From Klebsiella pneumoniae (GTDB lineage: Bacteria > Pseudomonadota > Gammaproteobacteria > Ga0077536): a stretch of DNA of 27,097 nt. The stretch covers positions 1 through 27,097 of the forward strand of contig CAMCBY010000008.1 of assembly GCA_945873015.1 (NCBI GenBank), in the 5' to 3' direction. Made by a program: the position numbers and the translations under genes. Shown here piece by piece: positions 1-7,986 of the stretch. The notes beneath the pieces were generated by a model that was not told the DNA's origin, ran no database searches, and saw only the letters and a list, made by a program, of their open reading frames with translations. The number at the start of each line of letters is the position of its first letter. The first letter of the stretch is position 1.

Positions 1-639
1 GCGCTGGCGGTGCTGCGTGCCGGACTCTACAGCGAGCGCCTGACTTTCAAGGGCCGTTTCTTCAACTACGACGATGTGCCGCTGCCACTTGCGCCGCTGC
101 AGAAGCCGCTGCCGTTCTGGTCGGCTTCGATGTCCAGCGATGGTTTGACCGAAGCTGCGCGTGCCGGCATGAACACCGCCGCGCTCGGCAATGTCGAGAT
201 GATCCGCGTCGCGGTGCAGACCTATCGAGAAGCGTTTTTGCGCTTGAAGGATGACCCGATGCGCCAGCAGTTCGGCGTGGCCGAGCCGCTGAACGGTATG
301 TATCGTATGGTGCTGGTGGCGCCCACCGATGCCGAAGCGGAACGACTGGCTCGGCCGTCCTATCTCAATTGGTTCAGCAAACTGATCAAACTGTGGCGCG
401 AACGCGGCATTGAAGCCCCTCTGATTGGGGCGCTCGACAACTTCGAGACGGCGCGCGCGGTCGGCATGCTGGTGTGCGGCTCGCCGGCGCGGGTCGCGGA
501 TGAATTGGCAGCGCAAATCGACGCGACCGGTGTCAACTATGTGATGGCGCAGATGGCCTATGGCGATCTTGCCCATCGTGATGAGATGGCGTCCTTGGAT
601 TTGTTCGTAGAGAAGGTGATGCCGACCTTCGCGACCTGA
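1..639 (+). CDS. Luciferase-like (LLM class) flavin-dependent monooxygenase, C-terminal part
   Basis: This is the 3' part of a gene that begins before the window: the frame is open from base 1 and the first in-window start-like codon (GTG at 10) is inside the protein. The visible 212 residues include a stretch near the beginning (FKGRFFNYDDVPLP, then PFWSASMSS) typical of the bacterial luciferase / FMN- or F420-dependent oxidoreductase family, in which a reduced flavin bound in a TIM barrel oxidises a small organic substrate. The C-terminal part (GSPARVADELAAQID) matches the usual end of these barrels. The N-terminal flavin-binding half is missing, so neither cofactor nor substrate can be judged. 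It is convergent with the next gene, with interleaved inverted repeats between them. The family call is fairly sure; the specific role is unknown. Confidence 0.8.
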   Translation, partial: ALAVLRAGLYSERLTFKGRFFNYDDVPLPLAPLQKPLPFWSASMSSDGLTEAARAGMNTAALGNVEMIRVAVQTYREAFLRLKDDPMRQQFGVAEPLNGMYRMVLVAPTDAEAERLARPSYLNWFSKLIKLWRERGIEAPLIGALDNFETARAVGMLVCGSPARVADELAAQIDATGVNYVMAQMAYGDLAHRDEMASLDLFVEKVMPTFAT

Positions 640-680
640 GCGCTGGGGCCTCACCCGTCACGCCAGCGCGGCGGGTGAGG
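640..680. terminator. Interleaved inverted repeats between convergent genes, probable bidirectional terminator
   Basis: Two perfect inverted repeats interleave. GCGCTGG (640-646) pairs with CCAGCGC (663-669), and CCTCACCCG (649-657) pairs with CGGGTGAGG (672-680). The first arm starts directly after the stop codon at 637-639. The order A-B-A'-B' means the two hairpins are alternatives, or a very tight pseudoknot. There is no T-tract. The site between two convergent genes suggests transcript-end formation; this is inference. Confidence 0.5.
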
Positions 681-688
681 GCGTCAGT

Positions 689-1279
689 TCAGCGTTTGCG
701 CAATCCGAGTTCGCTCAAATGCTCCTCGAGAAAATCGAGACGATCGTTGCCCCAGAAGATTTGATCGCCCACTACGAAACTCGGCACACCGATGACCCCG
801 GCCGCCTCGGCTTCCTGCCAGTTGGTCTGCAGGCGCGCGAGCAGGGTGGCATCATCGAGCACGTGGCGGACCGCATCTGGAGCGAGGCCGATGTCGCTCG
901 CGACGCCTTCCAGTACTTCGGTCTGACCAATGTCCTGGCCTTCGGCCCATTCGCGCCACATCACCCGTTGTACGTATTGCGCCAACAGGCCTGCGTCTTC
1001 GGCGGCAAACGCCAGCAGTGCGGCGGCTGTCGGGTCGGTCGAAACCGGTGGCGGATTGAATGGCACCTGCATACGCCGGCACCAGCGCGCCACGTCCTGG
1101 CGCGTCAGCGGCACTTTGACCTTGGCCCGCTCCGGCGCCGAACGTCCATCCCAAGCGCCGAGCGAGCGCCACTGGATGTCGATGTCAAACGCGGCCAGGC
1201 GCTCAAACAGGCGGTGCGAGGCGAGATAACAATAGGGGCTGCGGAAATTGAAGAACACGCGGACTGCGGTGCGACTCAT
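689..1279 (-). CDS. DsbA-fold isomerase, 2-hydroxychromene-2-carboxylate isomerase-like (GST kappa group)
   Basis: The 196-residue protein has the thioredoxin-like DsbA fold used by 2-hydroxychromene-2-carboxylate isomerases and kappa-class glutathione transferases. The N-terminal strand VRVFFNFRSPYCYLAS carries SPY (Ser14) where disulfide oxidoreductases have CxxC, so a redox role is unlikely. The C-terminal block GVIGVPSFVVGDQIFWGNDR, followed by LDFLEEHL, is the family hallmark: a cis-proline loop and then FWG-DRLDFLE. Known members isomerise intermediates of naphthalene-type catabolism with glutathione, but many homologues lie outside such pathways, and no other aromatic-ring genes are adjacent here. 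The ATG start sits just before the conserved strand. The Shine-Dalgarno sequence is weak. Substrate unknown. Confidence 0.82.
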   Translation of the reverse strand: MSRTAVRVFFNFRSPYCYLASHRLFERLAAFDIDIQWRSLGAWDGRSAPERAKVKVPLTRQDVARWCRRMQVPFNPPPVSTDPTAAALLAFAAEDAGLLAQYVQRVMWREWAEGQDIGQTEVLEGVASDIGLAPDAVRHVLDDATLLARLQTNWQEAEAAGVIGVPSFVVGDQIFWGNDRLDFLEEHLSELGLRKR

Positions 1280-1372
1280 GGGCGGCGACCTGCTGTGTGA
1301 CGATGATTGAGTGTCGGGATTCTAGCAGCGCCCCGGGCGCTTTCGGTGAGGGTGAACTGCGGCCTCCGCGGG

Positions 1373-1378
1373 TATACT
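1373..1378 (+). promoter_or_regulatory. Possible -10 element upstream of the quinone reductase operon
   Basis: TATACT lies 32 bp before the GTG start at 1411, in the gap after the divergent isomerase gene. It is one change from the sigma-70 -10 consensus. No good -35 box is visible at 15-18 bp upstream (only GTGAAC-like bases near 1352), so the call is tentative. It would drive the three-gene operon from 1411. Confidence 0.35.
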
Positions 1379-1410
1379 GCCGAGCACACCGCGCTTAAGG
1401 GGAGAGACGA

Positions 1411-2382
1411 GTGACACGCGCCATCGTGCTTCGAGAACTGGGCGGGCCGGACAACCTCGTGGTCGAGGATGTCGAGCTGCGCGAACCGGGCCCTGGCGAA
1501 GTGCTGGTGCGACACACCGGCATCGGCGTCAATTTCATCGATACCTATTTCCGTCGCGGGCTTTATCCGATCAAGCTGCCGGCCATCATCGGCGACCAGG
1601 CGACCGGCATCATCGAGGCGCTCGGTGCCGAGGTGAAAGGGCTTAAGGTCGGCGACCGCATCGGTTACGGTTCAGCCGGGCCGTCCTATGTCGAGGCGCG
1701 GGTCATGAAGGCCGCGTCGGTGGTACACCTGCCCGATGGCATCGCCGACGACGTGGTGGCCGCCAGCCTGACGCGCGGCATGACGGCCGAATATCTGTTG
1801 TTCCGCCTGCATGAATTGAAGGCCGGTGAGACCGTCATCGTGCACGCCGCAACCGGCGGCACGGGTCTCATGGTGTGTCAGTGGGCGAAAGACCTTGGCG
1901 CAACCGTGATTGCGACCGTCGGAGCCGAGAACAAATTCGAGATGGCGCGCGAAGCCGGTGCCGATCATGTGTTGCTGCACAGCGCGGATGATTTTGTCGC
2001 CCAGGTGCGCGATCTGACCGACGGCCGTGGGGTGGACGTCGCTTACGACTCCATCGGTCGCGATACTTTTATCAAGTCGCTCGAATGTATCCGCCCGCGC
2101 GGCCTGATGGTGGCCTATGGCAATGCCTCGGGCAAACCCGATCCGTTCGATGTGCTGTCCCTGTCACGCTACGGCTCGCTGTATCTGACGCGACCCAATC
2201 TCAGCCACTACGTCAGCACCCGCGCCGAACTCGAACTGTCCACCACTCGCTTTTTCGATGCGCTGGAACGCGGCATTGTGTGGCCGCACCCGGTTGAACG
2301 CTTCAGCTTCGAGGAAGCGCCGGCGGCGCATCGCCATCTCGAAGACCGTTCCAAGCACACCATTCCGATCCTGGTGCCATGA
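1411..2382 (+). CDS. qor: Zinc-independent quinone oxidoreductase (MDR superfamily)
   Basis: The 323-residue protein matches NADPH:quinone reductases of the medium-chain dehydrogenase/reductase superfamily, which reduce quinones or similar electron-poor alkenes in the cytosol. The N-terminal GroES-like domain contains GVNFIDTYFRRGLYP followed by PAIIGDQATGIIEALG. The catalytic zinc ligands of alcohol dehydrogenases are absent. The Rossmann domain carries the AATGGTG nucleotide loop (about residues 149-155), and the C-terminus has the usual HRHLEDRSKHTIPILV. The start is GTG with a good AGGGGAGA ribosome site. The last four bases overlap the next start (ATGA), so the two genes are probably translationally coupled. 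Confidence 0.9.
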   Translation: MTRAIVLRELGGPDNLVVEDVELREPGPGEVLVRHTGIGVNFIDTYFRRGLYPIKLPAIIGDQATGIIEALGAEVKGLKVGDRIGYGSAGPSYVEARVMKAASVVHLPDGIADDVVAASLTRGMTAEYLLFRLHELKAGETVIVHAATGGTGLMVCQWAKDLGATVIATVGAENKFEMAREAGADHVLLHSADDFVAQVRDLTDGRGVDVAYDSIGRDTFIKSLECIRPRGLMVAYGNASGKPDPFDVLSLSRYGSLYLTRPNLSHYVSTRAELELSTTRFFDALERGIVWPHPVERFSFEEAPAAHRHLEDRSKHTIPILVP

Positions 2383-3992
2383 GCGGGCGCTTAAGCGGCG
2401 GCCAGTTGCTGGTCGAGGCGCTCATCGAGCACGGCGTGCCGCGCCTGTTCTGCGTGCCCGGCGAGAGTTTCCTCGCGGTGCTCGATGCGCTCTACGACGT
2501 GCCCGAGCATCTGCCACTCATCACTTGTCGCCATGAAGGCGGCGCGGCCTTGATGGCTGCCGCCACCGCGCAGTTGAGCGGCCTGCCCGGCGTGTGTTTC
2601 GTGACCCGGGGCCCGGGCGCGACCAACGCTTCGATTGCGCTGCATGTGGCGCGCCAGGCCTCGATTCCGTTGCTGTTGTGTGTCGGCCAGGTGGCACGCG
2701 ATAACCTCGGCCGCGAGTCCTTTCAGGAAGTTGATTACGAGAGTTTTTTCGCGCCATTCGCCAAACATGTCGAACAGGTCACCATCAGTGAAGCCTTGCC
2801 GGGTGCGGTAGCGCGCGCGTTTCATATCGCGCGCAGCGGCCGCCCGGGACCGGTGGTGCTGGCTTTGCCGGAAGATGTCTTGAGTGAGCCCGCCTTTGCC
2901 GCGCCGGAACCGGCGCGACCGGTGCAGCGTCGCGGTCTCGATGCGCTACAACTCGAACAAATCAAGAGCAGCTTGAACCAGGCCGAGCGCCCGCTGGTGA
3001 TCTTTGGCGGCGGCGTCATCACCGATGCCATGAGTCGTGATCTTGAGCAGTTCGCGCGGCGCAATCGTGTGCCGGTGTGTGTGGCGTGGCGGCGTAACGA
3101 CGCGTTCGATAATGAGCATGCCTGTTTTGCCGGGGCTCTCGGGCTGAATGCGCACGCTGAGCTGTGGCCGCTGATTGCGGATGCCGACTGCGTGCTGGTG
3201 GTGGGCGCGCGTCTCGATGAGCCGACCACCCGCGGCTACACCTTGTTCACTGACCAGCGCGCACGCGAGCTCATCCATATCTACCCCAACCAGGCTGAGA
3301 TCGGGCGCAACTACGTGCCGACGCTCGGCGTGTGTGCCGATATCAGCAAGACCCTCGGTGCGCTCGCCACCACTACGCTCAGCGCCAGTGATACGCGCAG
3401 TGCATGGTGTCAGCGCCTGCGCGCGGCCTTCGAAGCGACCCGCGCGCCGCCCCAGGTCGAAGGCGGTCTGGACCCGGGTGAGGTCATGGCAACGCTCAAT
3501 CGCCGCCTGCCAGGCGACACCATCGTCAGTGTCGATGCCGGCAATTTCACGCTATGGCCGCAGCGCTATCGCAGCTACACGCGCCCCGGCCGGCTGTTGG
3601 CGCCGATCAATGGCGCGATGGGGTGGGGGGTGCCGGGCGCGATTGCGGCGGCCTTGGCAGAACCGGGTCGACAGGTGCTCGGTTGTGTCGGCGACGGCGG
3701 CATGTTGATGACCGGCATGGAGCTGGCGACCGCCGCCAAGTACGGCGCACGACCGCTGATTCTGGTGTTCAACAACAGTAAATTCGGCACCATAGAAATG
3801 CACCAGGACCGGCGCTACCCGGGCCGCCGGATTGCCAACGATCTGCTCAATCCGGACTTTGCGGCGTTCGCGCGGTCTTTCGGTTTGTTCGGTGCGCGTG
3901 TCACCGACAATGCCGAGTTTGATGCGGTGCTGCCAGCGGCGTTGGCCGCCGATAGCGCGGCAGTGATTGAACTGGTGATGCAGGACGTGTGA
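2379..3992 (+). CDS. Thiamine diphosphate-dependent enzyme, acetolactate synthase large-subunit-like
   Basis: This 537-residue protein has the three-domain layout of the acetohydroxyacid synthase / benzoylformate decarboxylase superfamily. The N-terminal pyrimidine-binding domain has the activating glutamate in CRHEGGA (Glu53). It is followed by the motif RSGRPGPVVLALPEDV and a central domain with VVGARLDEPTT. The C-terminal diphosphate-binding domain carries GDG (438-440) and NN (465-466), the classical ThDP motif. No regulatory small-subunit gene is present, and the gene sits between a quinone reductase and a hydrolase gene, so it is unlikely to be the housekeeping ilvB/ilvI. Decarboxylation or carboligation of a 2-oxo acid is the general expectation; the substrate is unknown. 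Confidence 0.85.
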   Translation: MSGRLSGGQLLVEALIEHGVPRLFCVPGESFLAVLDALYDVPEHLPLITCRHEGGAALMAAATAQLSGLPGVCFVTRGPGATNASIALHVARQASIPLLLCVGQVARDNLGRESFQEVDYESFFAPFAKHVEQVTISEALPGAVARAFHIARSGRPGPVVLALPEDVLSEPAFAAPEPARPVQRRGLDALQLEQIKSSLNQAERPLVIFGGGVITDAMSRDLEQFARRNRVPVCVAWRRNDAFDNEHACFAGALGLNAHAELWPLIADADCVLVVGARLDEPTTRGYTLFTDQRARELIHIYPNQAEIGRNYVPTLGVCADISKTLGALATTTLSASDTRSAWCQRLRAAFEATRAPPQVEGGLDPGEVMATLNRRLPGDTIVSVDAGNFTLWPQRYRSYTRPGRLLAPINGAMGWGVPGAIAAALAEPGRQVLGCVGDGGMLMTGMELATAAKYGARPLILVFNNSKFGTIEMHQDRRYPGRRIANDLLNPDFAAFARSFGLFGARVTDNAEFDAVLPAALAADSAAVIELVMQDV

Positions 3993-4038
3993 GAGCGCCT
4001 GAGCGGACCTTACTTTCCGTTTTGGCTGGGGGGTATCG

Positions 4039-4827
4039 ATGCTGATCAAAACTGCGGGCTTGCGTTTGAACGTGGTCGATGAAGGGCCGCGTGATGCGCC
4101 GGTGGTGATGCTGTCCCATTCGCTGGGGGCCAATCTCACCATGTGGGCGCCGCAGGCTGCGGCCCTCGCCGCCGAGTTTCGCGTGATTCGTTACGACACC
4201 CGCGGCCACGGCCGGAGCGATGCGCCAGAGGGTCCCTATAGCCTGGCCGAATTGGGCGGCGACGTGGTCGCGCTGCTCGATACGCTCGACATCGAACGCG
4301 TGCATTTTGTCGGCTTGTCGCTCGGCGGCATGACGGCGCTGGGGCTGGCTCTTGAGCATCGCGCCCGTATCGCCAGCATCTGCGCTGCCAATTGCACCGC
4401 GCAGACCCCGGATGGCGGCGCGGCGATGTGGGATGAACGTATCGCTGTCGCGCGCAGCGAAGGTATGGCGGCGCTGGTCGAGGCAACTCTGGCGCGCTGG
4501 TTTACGGCGGACATGCTGGCCACCCGCCAGCACGAGGTCGCGCAGGTGCGCGAAATGATCCGGGGCACACCGGTGGCGGGATATAGCGGCTGTTGTGCGG
4601 CCTTGAAGACGCTCGCCTATCGCGACCGACTGGACGGTCTGCGTGTGCCGGCGTTGTTTATTGCCGGTGCGCAGGATCCCTCAGTGCCACTGGCAGCGAT
4701 GCGCGATATGTATGGGCGGGTGGCAGGCTCGCGCTACGTCGATCTGGTCGCTGCCCACCTGTCGAACCTGGAATGTGCGGCGGCGTTCAACGCCGCCCTG
4801 CTGGAGTTTCTGCGCGCGCAACCCTAG
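4039..4827 (+). CDS. Alpha/beta hydrolase, 3-oxoadipate enol-lactonase-like (PcaD-like)
   Basis: The 262-residue protein is a classic alpha/beta hydrolase with nucleophile Ser94 in GLSLGG, acid Asp213 in AGAQDPSVP and base His240 in AAHLSNLE. The segments RYDTRGHGRSDAP and AAHLSNLECAAAFN resemble 3-oxoadipate enol-lactonases, which open the lactone late in the beta-ketoadipate pathway. No other pca genes are nearby, so a different lactone or ester may be the substrate. It starts 46 bp after the ThDP enzyme gene, with AGCTGGGG-type purines upstream (the site is not strong). Its TAG stop consists of the first three bases of the palindromic repeat that follows. Confidence 0.83.
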   Translation: MLIKTAGLRLNVVDEGPRDAPVVMLSHSLGANLTMWAPQAAALAAEFRVIRYDTRGHGRSDAPEGPYSLAELGGDVVALLDTLDIERVHFVGLSLGGMTALGLALEHRARIASICAANCTAQTPDGGAAMWDERIAVARSEGMAALVEATLARWFTADMLATRQHEVAQVREMIRGTPVAGYSGCCAALKTLAYRDRLDGLRVPALFIAGAQDPSVPLAAMRDMYGRVAGSRYVDLVAAHLSNLECAAAFNAALLEFLRAQP

Positions 4828-4988
4828 TGTGGTGTCCCGCAATGAATCTTCATAATTCACGTAGCGAGCGAAGCGCGATGCGGCGTTGCTCGTCGTCGCA
4901 ATAGCGCCGCTATTACTCCTCCTCGCGCCTTGCCTCGCACTCCGATGGCCGCGCGAATTATCGAAGTTCATCACGGGACAGCACACTA
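4825..4988. repeat. Repeat A, copy 1: 164-bp imperfect palindrome, MITE-like
   Basis: The ends are long inverted repeats. The left end begins TAGTGTGGTGTCCCGCAATG, and the reverse complement of the right end begins TAGTGTGCTGTCCCGTGATG; similarity continues for about 34 bases to AATTC. Inside, GCGGCG (4880-4885) pairs with CGCCGC (4905-4910), and TTGC (4886-4889) pairs with GCAA (4898-4901). A further arm pair, GCGAGCGAAGCGCG and CGCGCCTTGCCTCGC, also matches. The whole element can therefore fold as one long hairpin. A second copy lies at 15804-15964, with 43 identical bases in the core (4869-4911). Flanking C and G extend the ends to CTAG...CTAG. No transposase gene is present. It lies between convergent genes. 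Confidence 0.88.
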
Positions 4989-5002
4989 GTCGCGCGCGTG
5001 CC

Positions 5003-6139
5003 TCAGCCTATCGAGGCGATGGCGCGGTCCTGGGCATCGAGCACCTCATGGGCCTGGTCGAGCAGACGCTGGGAATCACCGATGTTGTTGTGCAGGTTGT
5101 CGACCGAAGAAATGACCAGCGCCGCGAGTTCCACCGTCTTGCGCGTGGCCAGTGATGCACTGGTGGCGATGGAGGTGATCTCCTGGGCTGAGGCCTGGGA
5201 ACTGCCCGCCAGTTTGCGTACCTCATCGGCCACCACCGCAAAACCACGTCCCGCTTCGCCGGCGCGCGCCGATTCGATGGCGGCGTTCAGCGCCAGCAGA
5301 TTGGTCTGCTCCGCGATGCCTTGAATCTGCGTGACGAGGGAATTGATCTGGGCGTTCTTGGTCGCGACTTCTTCGATCAGTGCGCGCAGATCATGGATAT
5401 GGCTGATGCCGACTTCGGCGGCGGCGCACGATTCACCGGTGCTGGTGTGCAGATTGCCGATGAAGCCGCGTATCGCGGCTGCCATCTGCGTGACGGTTGA
5501 GCTGACATCGTGGATGCGCGCACTGAATGCCGCGTCCTGGTTGTATTTGGCTTCGGCGTTGTGTTTTTCGTCGTCAATATCGACGATGGAACCACAGCAA
5601 CGGATTGGATTGCCGGCAGCGTCGCGTTCAGTGCCGGCGCGGCCGCGGAACCAGCGATAGGCGCCGGAACGGGTCTGGGCGCGGTATTCCATGTCGAACG
5701 GCGTCAGGCCTGAGCGGTCGAAAACATGGGCGTTGAAATTGCTGAAGGTGCGCTCGACGTCATCGGGATGCAGACGCTCGGTCCAACTGCCGAGTCGATT
5801 GGGGAATTCGCTGTGATCGCGGTAGCCGAGCAGGCCGAGAAAGCCCGGTGACCAATAGGCCGGGGTGTCGGCCCCGACCCCACCGTAAGAACCGAGTGTG
5901 ATGTCCCACAAGCCGACTCCGGCATGGGACCCCCACATGCGCAATCGCGAGCCGTTATGTTCGCTGTCGACGCGCGCCTGCTGCAGTTGGTTGATATGGG
6001 TGAGAAAGCGCTCTGCGAGCACTTCGTCTTCGCATAACGGCGCGAGTGGCGCGCCGCCCAGCGGCTGGCCTGTGTCAAGTTGCGACAGCCATTGTTTGAG
6101 CAGCGGCGCGATGGTGGCTTTGGGTTTGCGATTGAACAT
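5003..6139 (-). CDS. Soluble methyl-accepting chemotaxis protein with PAS domain
   Basis: The 378-residue cytosolic chemoreceptor has no transmembrane segment and no HAMP domain. A PAS fold of the PAS_3 type spans roughly residues 60-185 and contains WTERLHPDD and MEYRAQTRSGAYRWFRGRAG. Next comes the coiled-coil signalling domain, whose tip IAEQTNLLALNAAIESARAG followed by EAGRGFAVVADEVRKLA is the universal CheA/CheW contact region. Only 67 residues follow the tip, so the returning helix is short. The ATG at 6139 is preferred over an upstream in-frame ATG at 6373: the added 78 residues look non-coding, and AAAAGGACCAGGA precedes 6139. No che genes are adjacent, so it must couple to a chemosensory array encoded elsewhere. 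The ligand is unknown. Confidence 0.87.
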   Translation of the reverse strand: MFNRKPKATIAPLLKQWLSQLDTGQPLGGAPLAPLCEDEVLAERFLTHINQLQQARVDSEHNGSRLRMWGSHAGVGLWDITLGSYGGVGADTPAYWSPGFLGLLGYRDHSEFPNRLGSWTERLHPDDVERTFSNFNAHVFDRSGLTPFDMEYRAQTRSGAYRWFRGRAGTERDAAGNPIRCCGSIVDIDDEKHNAEAKYNQDAAFSARIHDVSSTVTQMAAAIRGFIGNLHTSTGESCAAAEVGISHIHDLRALIEEVATKNAQINSLVTQIQGIAEQTNLLALNAAIESARAGEAGRGFAVVADEVRKLAGSSQASAQEITSIATSASLATRKTVELAALVISSVDNLHNNIGDSQRLLDQAHEVLDAQDRAIASIG

Positions 6140-6616
6140 TCCTGGTCCTTTTCTCACCGCCGCGCCGACCGAGCCGCGACTGACTGGTGTGCCACCCGGA
6201 CACACAATGTGGCGCCCGGTTTTTTCATCCGCAAACTTTGGCGGCGGCAACACGGAAAGCTTGAACCGTGCCGGCGGTCGATACGGGGCGCGCTGTTCGC
6301 GCGCGTATCTGCACGCATTTCCTGCCCTGGCGCTTGGCATATGAGTCCGCACGTGCGCCACGGCCCGGCGCACGCGTGCGGGCCGCGGAACGCACGCTGA
6401 GTCAATCCCTGCGCATGCGCGCCGCTACTGTGCGTGGCTGCCCCCCGCATTCATGCCCGCGCCGGCTATCGCAGCACTGGCGGTTTATTGTAGATTCGCA
6501 GGTTGTAACGGCCAGCGACGTCGGACGCAGGACACCTTAAGAGTGCCCGCTTTCCGTACGTGGGGAGCGCGGGTGTCGGCCGGCTACCCAGATCAACGAA
6601 ACAAGAGGCGTATTTC
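6140..6616. promoter_or_regulatory. Divergent intergenic region between the chemoreceptor gene and gltA
   Basis: These 477 bp hold the start regions of two divergent genes and no convincing coding sequence; the open frame upstream of the chemoreceptor start has no recognisable family. A perfect 10-bp palindrome CGCACGTGCG lies at 6348-6357. In the gltA leader, GACACC (6531-6536) can pair with GGTGTC (6572-6577), enclosing a second GC-rich stem (CCCGC with GCGGG), so the leader could be structured. AGAGG at 6604-6608 is the likely gltA ribosome site. I cannot fix promoters for either gene with confidence. Confidence 0.5.
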
Positions 6617-7927
6617 ATGAGCACGGACAAGAACAAACAGCCCGGCGCGACCGCCAAGCTCGACACGTTGGGCGGCACGCACGATTTCCCGATCATGGAG
6701 GGCACCGTCGGCCCGAGCGTGATCGACATTTCCAAGCTCTACGCCCAGACCGGTCAGTTCACCTACGACCCGGGTTTCACCTCGACCGCGAGCTGCGAAT
6801 CGAAGATCACCTATATCGACGGTGACGAAGGTGTGTTGCTGTATCGCGGCTACCCGATAGATCAGTTGGCCGAGCAGAGCAATTTTCTGGAAGTGGCTTA
6901 TCTGCTCCTGAACGGTGAGCTGCCGGGCAAGGGCAAGTTCGAGGAGTTCGAACACGCCATCACCCACCACACCATGATTCATGAGCAGTTGCGCGACCTG
7001 TTCTCCGGCTTTCGTCGCGATGCCCACCCGATGGCCGTGATGTGCGGCGTGGTCGGCGCACTGTCGGCGTTTTATCACGACTCGACCGACATCAACGACC
7101 CTTATCAGCGGATGGTCGCGAGCCGTCGCCTGATCGCCAAGATGCCGACCATCGCCGCGATGGCCTACAAGTATTCGGTCGGTCAGCCGTTCGTCTATCC
7201 GCGTAACGACCTCGACTTCACGGCCAATTTCCTGCACATGTGTTTCGCGGTGCCGGCCGGTGAGTACAAGGTCAGCCCGACCCTGGCGCGCGCCATGGAC
7301 CGCATCTTCATTCTGCATGCCGATCATGAGCAGAACGCCTCGACCTCGACCGTGCGTCTGGCCAGCTCCTCAGGTGCCAACCCGTTTGCCTGCATCGCCG
7401 CCGGTATCGCCTGCCTGTGGGGTCCTGCCCACGGTGGTGCCAACGAAGCGGCACTCAACATGCTGCGCGAAATCGGCACCGTCGACCGCATTCCGGAATA
7501 CGTCAAGAAAGCCAAGTCCAAGGATGACCCGTTCCGCCTGATGGGCTTCGGCCATCGTGTGTACAAGAACTACGACCCGCGCGCGCGCGTCATGCAGCAG
7601 ACCTGCCACGAAGTGCTGACCGAACTTGGCATCAAGGACGACCCGCTGCTGGACGTTGCGATGGAGCTCGAACGCATCGCGCTGTCGGATGAATACTTCA
7701 TCGAGAAGAAGCTCTATCCGAACATCGACTTCTACTCCGGCATCACCTTGAAGGCGATGGGTTTCCCGACCACCATGTTCACCGCGCTGTTCGCACTCGC
7801 GCGCACCGTCGGCTGGGTGGCACAGTGGATGGAAATGATCGACGACCCGGCGCAGCGCATCGGCCGTCCGCGTCAGCTCTACACCGGTTACACCCATCGC
7901 GACTACGTGCCCGCAGCCAAGCGCTGA
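6617..7927 (+). CDS. gltA: Citrate synthase (type I)
   Basis: The 436-residue protein is a full-length type I (hexameric, Gram-negative type) citrate synthase, which condenses oxaloacetate and acetyl-CoA at the entry of the TCA cycle. The catalytic residues are visible: His234 in ILHADHEQNAS, His272 in GPAHGGANE, His313 in MGFGHRVYKNYDPRA and Asp371 in NIDFYSGI. The NADH-sensitive Gram-negative enzymes have this length. The start at 6617 is chosen because AGAGG lies 8 bases upstream; a longer in-frame start at 6560 would add residues with no family match. A strong hairpin follows the stop. The gene is not linked to other TCA genes here. Confidence 0.97.
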   Translation: MSTDKNKQPGATAKLDTLGGTHDFPIMEGTVGPSVIDISKLYAQTGQFTYDPGFTSTASCESKITYIDGDEGVLLYRGYPIDQLAEQSNFLEVAYLLLNGELPGKGKFEEFEHAITHHTMIHEQLRDLFSGFRRDAHPMAVMCGVVGALSAFYHDSTDINDPYQRMVASRRLIAKMPTIAAMAYKYSVGQPFVYPRNDLDFTANFLHMCFAVPAGEYKVSPTLARAMDRIFILHADHEQNASTSTVRLASSSGANPFACIAAGIACLWGPAHGGANEAALNMLREIGTVDRIPEYVKKAKSKDDPFRLMGFGHRVYKNYDPRARVMQQTCHEVLTELGIKDDPLLDVAMELERIALSDEYFIEKKLYPNIDFYSGITLKAMGFPTTMFTALFALARTVGWVAQWMEMIDDPAQRIGRPRQLYTGYTHRDYVPAAKR

Positions 7928-7938
7928 GGCATGCACTG

Positions 7939-7966
7939 CGTAACGCCCGCGACAGCGGGCGTTACG
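7939..7966 (+). terminator. Perfect 12-bp hairpin after gltA
   Basis: CGTAACGCCCGC (7939-7950) and GCGGGCGTTACG (7955-7966) are perfect inverted arms around a GACA loop, 11 bp after the gltA stop and 20 bp before the next start. There is no T-tract, so it may act as a weak terminator or a 3'-end stabiliser rather than a full intrinsic terminator. Confidence 0.65.
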
Positions 7967-7986
7967 TGGCGCCGCCCGACACCGCC

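Noticed and set aside
719..1300. Plus-strand 193-codon open frame
   Set aside because: It is the antisense shadow of the DsbA-fold isomerase gene at 689-1279, which has clear family motifs.
4681..4986. Minus-strand open frame through repeat A copy 1 with a protein-like stretch (MNFDNSR, SARQGARRS), echoed in copy 2 at 15633-15986
   Set aside because: The similar peptide stops matching halfway, because copy 2 lacks two bases (CCGCTATTACTCC versus CCGCTCACTCC), which shifts the frame. DNA palindrome structure is conserved, reading frame is not. It is probably a source of false gene calls.
6140..6373. 78-residue N-terminal extension of the chemoreceptor
   Set aside because: The extension is Arg/Pro/Ala-rich with no family match, and a good ribosome site lies just before the internal ATG at 6139.
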